Source: an uncultured Gemmatimonadota bacterium (GTDB lineage Bacteria > Gemmatimonadota > Gemmatimonadetes > Gemmatimonadales > Gemmatimonadaceae). Taken from it: a stretch of 8,005 nt of DNA. Positions within the stretch are counted from its first letter, which is position 1. Each line of letters begins with the position of its first letter. Under the pieces are notes generated by a model, which did no database searches, was not told the DNA's origin, and was given only the letters and a program-made list of their open reading frames with translations. The position numbers were made by a program, and so were the translations under genes. This document shows positions 1 to 5,710 of the stretch, piece by piece. Location of the stretch: NCBI GenBank assembly GCA_946479015.1, contig CAMLEQ010000158.1:1-8005 (forward strand). Direction: 5' to 3'.

Positions 1-30
1 GCGACGGCGGCGTCCGCGCGTAGCAAGAGA

Positions 31-92
31 CTCCCCGGGCGCCGACGCGCGATGCTGATTCAGGCGCGCCGAACGCGCTGGCGCCCGGGGAG
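31..92. repeat. Long inverted repeat, possible transcription terminator
   Basis: Arms 31-43 and 80-92 are a perfect 13-bp inverted repeat (CTCCCCGGGCGCC and its complement). The stem continues inward, after a G.U pair and one mismatch, with four more pairs (46-49 with 74-77), leaving a loop of about 24 nt. Read on the minus strand, the stem is followed by TCTCTTGC, a weak pyrimidine tract, so it could end leftward transcripts coming from tssK. Read on the plus strand there is no T-run. It could also be a folded regulatory element of a gene outside the window. The repeat is seen directly; the function is inferred. Confidence 0.45.
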
Positions 93-134
93 GCTCGCAG
101 CGTGTAAGCGCGACGCCGCCAGAGCCACACCCCC

Positions 135-233
135 GCGTCACGCCAGTACCAGGAGCCCGCCACGGCCGCGTCACGCCAGTACCAGGAGCCCACCACGGCC
201 GCGTCCCGCCAGTACCAGGAGCCCACCACGGCC
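135..233. repeat. Three tandem 33-bp direct repeats
   Basis: Three head-to-tail 33-bp units start at 135, 168 and 201, each containing CGCCAGTACCAGGAGCCC. Units 1 and 2 differ at one base, and units 2 and 3 at one base. A strongly diverged fourth unit can be traced at about 234-266. The period is a multiple of three. On the minus strand one frame encodes an 11-residue repeat, AVVGSWYWRDA, within a frame open from about 319 to the left edge; on the plus strand another frame gives an Arg/Pro/Ser-rich repeat. Neither frame has a convincing start and ribosome binding site, so I annotate an intergenic minisatellite rather than a gene. Confidence 0.85.
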
Positions 234-285
234 GGCGCCTCGCCAGGACACGGAGCCCGCCACGCCCCCACGCCCCGCCGGCACC

Positions 286-310
286 GAGCGCGCGCACGCC
301 GCGCGCGCTC
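286..310 (-). terminator. Perfect GC hairpin after tssK, candidate terminator
   Basis: Positions 286-295 (GAGCGCGCGC) and 301-310 (GCGCGCGCTC) form a perfect 10-bp stem with a 5-nt loop. It starts 16 nt past the tssK stop codon on the minus strand. No T-tract follows in the leftward direction, so it is not a textbook intrinsic terminator. It may protect the 3' end or act with other factors. Confidence 0.4.
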
Positions 311-326
311 CACGGTCGCCTAGCGA

Positions 327-1682
327 CTACGCCCTGGCGTTCGGCAGCACGATCACCAACTCCATGTTCGGCTCCGGAATGTCCGCCGGCACGTACGCCG
401 CCAGGTTGCGCGCGCGCACGATCGCGTCCCACTCCGGCCCCGACCGCGAGAGCTGGAAGTAGTGGCTGTTCACCTTCACCGCCACCTGCGGCGGCGGCGA
501 CGGGGAGTAGGTGAGCGTCATTCCCGGGAGCGCCTGACGAATCAGGTGGTCGATCCGGTCCGCCGAGGAGATCTTGATCAGGTGCGGCGCCTTCTGGATC
601 AGCTCCGCGTGTCCCAGCCGCGCGTCCACCGCCAGGTAGAGCTGCGGTGCGGCGAGGTAGCGGTCCTGGTCGAGCGCCGTCGCCCAGATCGCCTGCTGCA
701 CGAGCCGGAGCGGCAGCGACACGCAGCTCGCCGGCACCACCGTCTCCAGCAGCTGGCGGAGCTGCGTGTCGAGCGTCGTGAAGCAGCGCGACAGATCGTC
801 GTGCTCGTACGCGGGCAGGTCGCGCGGGTGCACGGCGGTGGAGAAGGTCGTGAGCGCGCCGGCGAGCGAGAGCATGGCCTCGTACAGCTCCGTCGGGTGT
901 CCGCGCCGCCCCTCGAAGATGTGCCGGAGCTGCGGGAAGTACGTGTTGATGGAGTAGAGCAGCCAGAAGCTCGCCACGTCGGCGATGCTGAACTCCGCCA
1001 GGCTCTGATTCTTCTGCCGCCGCGAGCCGGCGAGCGCGCTGCTTCGCGCCGAGAGGATCTCCACCAGCCGCCGCGCGATCGCGAGCAGGTAGTCGCTCGC
1101 CGAGATGTCGATGAGCGGCGGCACGAAGTGTGGGTCGAGCTGGTACTCGCCGGTGGGAGAGCGGCGCACCCGCGCCACCCGCAGCACCGAGCTCCCCTCG
1201 AGCGACTCCCCCTGCACGAGCAGCCGGAAGTTCTTCCGCGCCACCTGGATCGGCTTCTCCGCGAGCCCCGTGTTCTCGTCACGGCGCGTCAGCACTTCCG
1301 CGGTGTACCGCGTGCTCTGGTCGCGTCCGGTGGCCACGTTGTGCCCTCCGATCCGGTACTCCGGGATCGCCAGGTACACATCCATCTCCGTCTGGTCGGG
1401 CTCCCAGCACCCCTCGAGCAGCTTCGGCGCGGGCGCGGGATCCGACACGGGCATGTCGAAGAGCAGACCGTCGGGGAAGATCCCCGCGGCCGCCGTGATC
1501 GCGAACGATCCGGCCGAGAGCGCTTCGTGATCCAGCTCCAACCGATGGAAGCCCCACGGGCAGTACGTGAGCCCCGAGAGCTGGAACTGGATCAGGTCCT
1601 CGAGAAAGCGGTCCTGCGTCTGGAGGTGCTGCGGGCTGAGGAGGACGCCCTTCGTCCACAGCACGGGCTGCATCTGTCTCAT
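327..1682 (-). CDS. tssK: Type VI secretion baseplate protein TssK (ImpJ/VasE family)
   Basis: TssK is a cytoplasmic trimeric adaptor that links the T6SS baseplate wedges (TssF/TssG) to the TssJLM membrane complex. The 451-residue product has the normal family length. Family marks are the N-terminal QPVLWTKGVLLSPQHLQ (residues 5-21), the PWGF segment (42-45), the helical region HPTELYEAMLSLAGALTTF (262-280), YEHDDL (292-297), and a C-terminal receptor-binding part ending with FQLSRSGPEWDAI (409-421). Two starts are possible: Met1 at 1682 and Met4 at 1673. The family usually begins close to the QPVLW motif, and neither start has a clear Shine-Dalgarno sequence, so the later one is plausible. 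The gene is transcribed divergently from the fused sheath-like gene, 112 bp away. No partner gene is visible to its left within 326 bp, although T6SS membrane-complex genes (tssL, tssM) often lie next to tssK. Confidence 0.96.
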   Translation of the reverse strand: MRQMQPVLWTKGVLLSPQHLQTQDRFLEDLIQFQLSGLTYCPWGFHRLELDHEALSAGSFAITAAAGIFPDGLLFDMPVSDPAPAPKLLEGCWEPDQTEMDVYLAIPEYRIGGHNVATGRDQSTRYTAEVLTRRDENTGLAEKPIQVARKNFRLLVQGESLEGSSVLRVARVRRSPTGEYQLDPHFVPPLIDISASDYLLAIARRLVEILSARSSALAGSRRQKNQSLAEFSIADVASFWLLYSINTYFPQLRHIFEGRRGHPTELYEAMLSLAGALTTFSTAVHPRDLPAYEHDDLSRCFTTLDTQLRQLLETVVPASCVSLPLRLVQQAIWATALDQDRYLAAPQLYLAVDARLGHAELIQKAPHLIKISSADRIDHLIRQALPGMTLTYSPSPPPQVAVKVNSHYFQLSRSGPEWDAIVRARNLAAYVPADIPEPNMELVIVLPNARA

Positions 1683-1742
1683 GGCCGGCTAAGGTAGCGG
1701 AACGGTGTGGCAAATCCAGACGCGCGTCTCGAGCGACCGGCC

Positions 1743-1772
1743 TTGACAGCGCCGCGGCCCGCGTCGTATAGA
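1743..1772 (+). promoter_or_regulatory. Sigma70-like promoter for the sheath-fusion/methyltransferase pair
   Basis: A perfect -35 hexamer TTGACA lies at 1743-1748 and a -10-like TATAGA (4 of 6 matches to TATAAT) at 1767-1772, with an 18-bp spacer. Transcription would start near 1779, giving a very short leader before the ATG at 1795. It sits in the divergent region between tssK and the fusion gene. I see no equally good promoter for tssK on the other strand. Confidence 0.6.
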
Positions 1773-1784
1773 GGCCAACCTTTC

Positions 1785-1789
1785 AGGAG
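1785..1789 (+). promoter_or_regulatory. Ribosome binding site of the sheath-fusion gene
   Basis: AGGAG lies 5 nt before the ATG at 1795. It supports this start over later in-frame candidates. Confidence 0.75.
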
Positions 1790-1794
1790 CGAAG

Positions 1795-3318
1795 ATGACG
1801 GACGACCGGAGCTGGGGACGCGCCGAGCTCGATGTGAACGCCGGGCGGGAGCGCGACGCCGCGCGCCCCAGAGAGGATACGCCCTTTCGCATCGCGCTGC
1901 TCGGGGACTTCGGCGCACGCGACAGTCGCGGAATTGTGGAGTCGGGGCGTGCGCTCGTCAACCGCGGCGCGGTGCGCGTGGATCGGGACGACTTCGACGA
2001 GGTGCTCGCGCGCATCGCGCCCGCGCTGACCCTCCGGCTCCCCGGCGATGTGGACGTCGCCATCCACATAGAGGAGCTGGACGACTTCCACCCCGACCGG
2101 TTGTACGAGCGGCTCCCCCTCTTCCGGTCGCTGCGCGAGCTGCGGTCGCGCCTCGCCAATCCCTCCACCTTCGCCGCGGCCGCGCGCGAGCTGCGCGGCG
2201 AGACCTCCGGAGAAGCGAGCACGCTCGCGCCGCCGCGCGGCGGCGCGAGCGTGCTCGAGGACATCCTCGGCGGTCCGCTCCCCAGTGGCGCGCCCGCGCC
2301 GACCACCGCTGGCGACGCGGCGGAGCTGCAGGCGGTGATCCGTCGCATCGTGGCGCCCCACCTGGTCCCCAACACCGATCCGCGCCAGCCGGAGCTGGTC
2401 GCGCAGGTGGACGCGGCGATCGCGGAGCGCATGCGCCTCGTGCTGCACCACCCCGATTTCCAGGCGCTCGAGGCGCTCTGGCGGGGCGTCTTTCTCCTCG
2501 TGCGGCGCCTCGACACGGATGGCGGGCTCCAGCTCCATCTCATCGACGTGTCGCGCCGCGAGCTCGCGCGCGATCTCGCCGGTGATGCGCCGCACGAGGA
2601 GACGGCGCTGCATCGCCTGATCGTGGATGGCTCGGTGGGCACGCCCGGCGCCGCGCCCTGGGCGCTGCTCGCCGGCGCGTACCGCTTCGGCGGCGGCGAT
2701 GAGGACGTCGCGCTCCTCGCCCGCCTGGCGGCGATTGCGCGCCGCGCCGGCGCGCCATTCATCGGCGAGGGCGCGCCGGAGCTCGCGGGGATCGCGGACT
2801 TCGCCGCCGCGCCGGAGGTGGAGCGGTGGAGCGCCGCCCCGTCGCCGGCCTTCGAGCGCCTTCGCGCGAGCGCCGATGCGCGCTGGCTCGGCCTCGCGGC
2901 GCCGCGTGTCCTCTCGCGCGAGCCGTACGGCGCGGCCGGCGATGCGATCGACAGCTTCCCGTTCGAGGAGCTGGCGGCGCCGCTTGCGCACGAGCACCTG
3001 CTCTGGGGGAGTCCGGCGTTCGCGTGCGCGCTCCTCCTCGGCGAGTCCTTCGCCGACGCGGGGTGGTCGCTCCGCCCCGGGATGCACCGCGACATCGGCG
3101 GCCTCCCCTATCACCTGCGTCGCGAGAGTGGCGCGGCGGTGCCGGTGCCGTGCGCCGAGATCCTGCTCACCGAGCGCGCCGCCGAGCGCCTGATGGAGCG
3201 GGGGGTCATGCCGCTCGCGTCCCTCAAGGATTCGGATGCCGTGCGCCTGGTGCGCTTCCAATCCATCGCCGCGCCGCTCGCCGCCCTCGCGGGGCGGTGG
3301 GGCGCGCCGGGAGCCTGA
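1795..3318 (+). CDS. Fused TssB-TssC-like sheath paralogue lacking the TssC C-terminal domain
   Basis: This 507-residue protein joins two sheath-like halves. Residues about 30-135 resemble TssB/VipA: FRIALLGDFGARDSRG (31-46), RDDFDEVLARIAP (64-76) and ELDDFHPDRLYERLPLFRSL (94-113) match LGDF, DNFDDVL and LDDFSPDAVARQVKPL of the canonical TssB at 5189. Residues about 175-495 resemble TssC/VipB: HPDFQALEALWRG (219-231), APRVLSREPYG (369-379), LLWG (402-405) and GLPYH (436-440) match EFQKLEGTWRG, LPRMMLREPYG, LWGN and GLPVH in TssC. Residues 141-165 are a linker. The protein stops near the point equal to TssC residue 370-390, so the last roughly 105-125 residues (the VipB_2-type domain) are absent. 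Canonical tssB and tssC are both present and look intact, so this is an extra paralogue. Inference: a sheath-end, assembly or scaffold factor rather than a bulk sheath subunit. It is probably co-translated with the methyltransferase 2 nt downstream. Confidence 0.85.
   Translation: MTDDRSWGRAELDVNAGRERDAARPREDTPFRIALLGDFGARDSRGIVESGRALVNRGAVRVDRDDFDEVLARIAPALTLRLPGDVDVAIHIEELDDFHPDRLYERLPLFRSLRELRSRLANPSTFAAAARELRGETSGEASTLAPPRGGASVLEDILGGPLPSGAPAPTTAGDAAELQAVIRRIVAPHLVPNTDPRQPELVAQVDAAIAERMRLVLHHPDFQALEALWRGVFLLVRRLDTDGGLQLHLIDVSRRELARDLAGDAPHEETALHRLIVDGSVGTPGAAPWALLAGAYRFGGGDEDVALLARLAAIARRAGAPFIGEGAPELAGIADFAAAPEVERWSAAPSPAFERLRASADARWLGLAAPRVLSREPYGAAGDAIDSFPFEELAAPLAHEHLLWGSPAFACALLLGESFADAGWSLRPGMHRDIGGLPYHLRRESGAAVPVPCAEILLTERAAERLMERGVMPLASLKDSDAVRLVRFQSIAAPLAALAGRWGAPGA
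2216..2257. repeat. Perfect 42-bp palindrome inside the fusion gene
   Basis: The 21 bases 2216-2236 are exactly the reverse complement of 2237-2257, with no spacer and no mismatch. It begins CGAGCACGCTCG and ends CGAGCGTGCTCG. It encodes residues 141-155 of the fused sheath-like protein, at the linker between its TssB-like and TssC-like halves. A second short inverted repeat, CGAGGA/TCCTCG with a 2-nt loop (2256-2269), overlaps its right end. The symmetry is seen directly; its role is not known. Confidence 0.95.
3309..3313 (+). promoter_or_regulatory. Ribosome binding site of the methyltransferase gene
   Basis: GGGAG lies 7 nt before the ATG at 3321 and inside the last codons of the preceding gene. 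It fixes the start at 3321 rather than the much longer upstream frame that overlaps the fusion gene, and it suggests coupled translation. Confidence 0.7.
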
Positions 3319-3320
3319 CG

Positions 3321-4844
3321 ATGACCGCGAGCGTCCACGTGGAGCGCATGCGCTCAGCCTTCCCGCTGCACCTGTCCGCGGACGACGCGGTGTTCACCGC
3401 CGCGCGCGAGGCCCTCGCCGACGCGCGCTACACCGAGCCGGCGATCTGCGAGCGGACCGGCATCCCGAGCATCTACGAGTTCCGGCGGCTGCACGAAGGG
3501 CGACCGCGGGGCGAGCTGAGCGACTCGCTCGATGTGCTGCTCCGGCTCTTCCTCGATACCGAGCCGGTGGGGGACGAGGCGCTGCGCAGGCTCCTCCCCG
3601 CGGGCACCGTCGATGCGCTCGGGGCGCTCGGGCTGCTCGCCCGCGGGGAGGACGGGGCGTGGCGCGCCACCGCGCTGCTCTATCCCACCCGCTCGCTGCT
3701 CATCGCCTCCGATCTCGACCACCCCACGGCGCGGGGGCGGGTGGCGGACGATGCGGTGTATCCGGCCATCACCTCGAACACGCAGACCTTCCTGGACAGC
3801 CTCCCGTGGACGCGCTGCGAGCGTTTCCTCGAGATGTGTGGCGGCACCGGCATCGCGGCGCTGGTGGCGGCATCGCAGGGCGCGGGGCGGGCGTGGACGG
3901 CGGACATCACCGAGCGCGCCACCTGGTTCGCCGAGTTCAACGCGCGGCTCAACGCGCTCGACGCCGTGCGCGCCGTGTGCGGCGACCTCTGGGAGCCGGT
4001 GCGCGGCCTCACCTTCGATCGGATCGTCGCGCACCCGCCGTACGTCGCCGAGGCGGAGCGGACGCTGATCTTCCGCGACGGTGGGCCTGACGGCGAGCTG
4101 ATCACGCGCGGCCTCGTCGCTGGCCTCCCCGAGTTCCTCGAGCCCGGCGGACGCTTCTACTGCACGTGCATCGCCACCGACCGCGTCGGTGCGCCGCTCG
4201 AGCGGCGGGTGCGCGAGATGCTCGGCGCCGGGGAGGAGGGGTTCGACGTGGTGGTGGTCGAGCGGAGCGGCTTCCACCCGAGCGAGTACTACTGCCGCAT
4301 GGCGGCGGGGGCGAAGATGCCGTTCGTCGAAGCGGAGCAGCGGCATCTGGCGTACAAGGCGCTGGGCGTGACGCGCATGGTGTACTGCACCATCGTGGTG
4401 CAGCGGCACGCGGTGGAGCGGGCGCCGTTCACGCTGCGGAAGGCGTCGGGGCGCGCGCGCGAAGGGGACGCGCTGGAGTGGCTGCTCGCGTGGGAGACCG
4501 CGAACGCGGAGCGCGACCTGACGGCGGCGCTCCTCGATGCGCGCCCCATCGCGGCGCCCGCGCTGCGGCTGCGGACTGAACAGCATCTGTTCGAGGGCGC
4601 GTGGCGCGTGCACGGGTGCGCGCTCCGCACCGAAGCGCCGTTCGAGGAGACCACCGACTGCACGCTCGATGCGGCGGCGTTCCTCGCCCGCTGCGATGGC
4701 TCCCTGACGCTGCGCGAGCACGCCGAGCGCCTGGCGGCGGAGGGGCTGCTGGACCCGCGAGCGGGCGCTGGGCTGGTGGAGCTCGTGCGAGGGCTGGTGG
4801 GCGCGGGCTGTCTCGACCTCGACATCTTCCGGGCGCCGCGCTGA
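3321..4844 (+). CDS. PrmC-like class I SAM-dependent methyltransferase, T6SS-linked
   Basis: A 507-residue protein with three parts. The N-terminal region (about 1-160) contains a predicted helical or winged-helix segment. The central class I methyltransferase fold (about 165-290) has motif I LEMCGGTGIAAL (170-181), an acidic SAM-ribose position in ADIT (194-197), GDLW (221-224), the catalytic-loop motif DRIVAHPPY (233-241), and GGPDGELITRGLVAGL (254-269) followed by LEPGG. This order resembles PrmC/HemK and related N-methyltransferases that carry NPPY, but here the Asn is His. The C-terminal part ends with a winged-helix-like segment, FLARCDGSLTLREHAERLAAEGL (454-476). The start is 2 nt after the stop of the sheath-like fusion, so the two genes are very likely co-expressed. 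The substrate is unknown; a T6SS protein is an inference from context, and a nucleic acid or small molecule is equally possible from sequence alone. Class assignment is firm, function is not. Confidence 0.85.
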   Translation: MTASVHVERMRSAFPLHLSADDAVFTAAREALADARYTEPAICERTGIPSIYEFRRLHEGRPRGELSDSLDVLLRLFLDTEPVGDEALRRLLPAGTVDALGALGLLARGEDGAWRATALLYPTRSLLIASDLDHPTARGRVADDAVYPAITSNTQTFLDSLPWTRCERFLEMCGGTGIAALVAASQGAGRAWTADITERATWFAEFNARLNALDAVRAVCGDLWEPVRGLTFDRIVAHPPYVAEAERTLIFRDGGPDGELITRGLVAGLPEFLEPGGRFYCTCIATDRVGAPLERRVREMLGAGEEGFDVVVVERSGFHPSEYYCRMAAGAKMPFVEAEQRHLAYKALGVTRMVYCTIVVQRHAVERAPFTLRKASGRAREGDALEWLLAWETANAERDLTAALLDARPIAAPALRLRTEQHLFEGAWRVHGCALRTEAPFEETTDCTLDAAAFLARCDGSLTLREHAERLAAEGLLDPRAGAGLVELVRGLVGAGCLDLDIFRAPR

Positions 4845-4890
4845 GATGAGCGGGGCGACCCTTGCGTCACACCTGTGCTGGCGTCCTGTT

Positions 4891-4933
4891 GCGCAATCGC
4901 ATCGATTCGGCGTGCGCTGAAATACAATTTTTT
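4891..4933 (+). terminator. Weak hairpin and T-tract after the methyltransferase gene
   Basis: GCGCA (4891-4895) pairs with TGCGC (4913-4917), and CGC (4898-4900) with GCG (4910-4912), leaving a 2-nt bulge and a 9-nt loop. A run of six T follows at 4928-4933, but 10 nt past the stem, which is further than in a typical intrinsic terminator. The stretch 4919-4933 is unusually AT-rich for this window. It could end the bicistronic transcript or belong to the downstream promoter region. Confidence 0.3.
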
Positions 4934-4974
4934 CCCATCGTGGGGCACGGCGCGGCGGCGCGATCCGTGTTTTC

Positions 4975-5003
4975 TTGACACCACGCTCGCTGGTCAATAG
5001 TAT
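4975..5003 (+). promoter_or_regulatory. Sigma70-like promoter of the tssB-tssC-hcp operon
   Basis: A perfect TTGACA at 4975-4980 is followed after exactly 17 bp by TAGTAT at 4998-5003 (4 of 6 matches to TATAAT). Transcription would start near 5010, leaving an untranslated leader of about 180 nt before tssB. The start is predicted, not measured. Confidence 0.7.
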
Positions 5004-5074
5004 CGGCGCGTCGGTCATCCCCGGATGGAGAGGGTTGGTGCAGGTCACGCCGGAGCCCTCATCGCACAACGGAC

Positions 5075-5119
5075 CCGCCGCGCCGCGACCAGGCTCACAC
5101 GTCTGGTCGCGACGGGCGG
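5075..5119 (+). promoter_or_regulatory. Leader hairpin upstream of tssB
   Basis: CGCGACCAG (5084-5092) and CTGGTCGCG (5103-5111) form a perfect 9-bp stem. It extends inward by a G.U and a C-G pair to a 6-nt loop, and outward past a small internal loop by CCGCC (5075-5079) with GGCGG (5115-5119). It lies in the predicted 5' leader, about 70 nt before tssB. It may be an mRNA regulatory or stabilising structure, or a dyad operator for a DNA-binding protein. The remainder of 4845-5188 holds the T-tract and promoter listed separately and no gene I can support. Confidence 0.6.
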
Positions 5120-5175
5120 TTTCGTTCGCGTGATCCGTATCGACCGCCGTTCGGCATCGGACCACAACCGAGACC

Positions 5176-5180
5176 AGGAG
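5176..5180 (+). promoter_or_regulatory. Ribosome binding site of tssB
   Basis: AGGAG lies 8 nt before the ATG at 5189. It overlaps a GACCAG (5172-5177) that is complementary to the right arm of the leader hairpin. Confidence 0.7.
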
Positions 5181-5188
5181 TCTTCCCC

Positions 5189-5710
5189 ATGGCGAAAGAG
5201 AGCACACAGAAAAAGCTCGAGCGCGTACGACCTCCGCGCGTGAACATCAGCTACGACGTCGAGACGGGCGGGGCGATCGAGATGAAGGAGCTCCCCTTCG
5301 TCATGGGCGTCCTCGGCGACTTCACCGGGCAGCCGGTCGAGCCGCTCGCGAAGCTGAAGGAGCGGAAGTTCGTGGACGTGACGCTCGACAACTTCGACGA
5401 TGTGCTGGCGAGCATGAAGCCGCACCTCGCGTTCTCGGTGGAGAACAAGCTCAGCGAGGACCCGAACGCCGGGAAGCTGGGCGTGGACCTCACGTTCAAG
5501 AGCCTCGACGACTTCTCCCCCGACGCGGTAGCGCGGCAGGTGAAGCCGCTGCGCGAGCTGCTCGATCTCCGCACCAAGCTCTCCGACCTGCGCGGTACGC
5601 TGCAGGGGAACGACAAGCTGGAGGAGGTGCTCCAGCAGACGCTCGCCGACGCCGAGAAGATGACCAAGCTCAAGGCGGAACTGGGTTCCGAGGGAGGCTC
5701 CGATGCCTGA
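5189..5710 (+). CDS. tssB: Type VI secretion sheath small subunit TssB (VipA/ImpB family)
   Basis: TssB forms heterodimers with TssC that polymerise into the cytoplasmic contractile sheath driving Hcp tube ejection. At 173 residues it has the usual family length. Signatures in order are PRVNISYDVETG (12-23), ELPFVMGVLGDFTGQP (31-46), RKFVDVTLDNFDDVLASMKPHL (56-77) and LTFKSLDDFSPDAVARQVKPLRELLDLRTKL (about 97-127), followed by a helical C-terminal tail. Sequence and length look intact. The gene opens the structural operon behind a strong predicted promoter and a structured leader, and its last 8 bases overlap the start of tssC, as expected for translational coupling of two subunits needed in equal amounts. 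Confidence 0.97.
   Translation: MAKESTQKKLERVRPPRVNISYDVETGGAIEMKELPFVMGVLGDFTGQPVEPLAKLKERKFVDVTLDNFDDVLASMKPHLAFSVENKLSEDPNAGKLGVDLTFKSLDDFSPDAVARQVKPLRELLDLRTKLSDLRGTLQGNDKLEEVLQQTLADAEKMTKLKAELGSEGGSDA

Noticed and set aside
135..266. CRISPR array
   Set aside because: The units are directly head to tail with no unique spacers, so they are tandem repeats and not repeat-spacer units.
1..319. Minus-strand open frame leaving the left edge with the AVVGSWYWRDA repeats
   Set aside because: No ATG, only GTG candidates without a clear ribosome binding site, and long open frames are common at this GC content; kept only as a remark under the repeats.
52..462. Plus-strand open frame of 136 codons across the tandem repeats
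   Set aside because: Arg/Pro/Ser-rich low-complexity product made by the repeats and high GC; it runs into the 3' end of tssK on the opposite strand and lacks a ribosome binding site.
462..1697. 411-codon plus-strand frame opposite tssK
   Set aside because: Shadow of tssK: Arg/Glu/Val-rich with no recognisable domain, whereas the minus-strand frame is clearly TssK.
1689..3261. Long minus-strand frames (468 and 492 codons) opposite the fused sheath-like gene
   Set aside because: Arg/Ala/Ser-rich compositional shadows of the plus-strand gene, with no domain or proper start.
2826..3320. Longer start for the methyltransferase gene at 2826
   Set aside because: The extension overlaps the fusion gene in another frame and has shadow composition; the ATG at 3321 has a well-placed GGGAG.
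3354..5207. 617-codon minus-strand frame opposite the methyltransferase
   Set aside because: Arg/His/Pro-rich shadow that also spans the intergenic promoter region; no recognisable domain.
5025..5243. 72-codon frame in the tssB leader
   Set aside because: No ribosome binding site, overlaps the start of tssB in another frame, and its product has no recognisable features; a leader peptide cannot be excluded.
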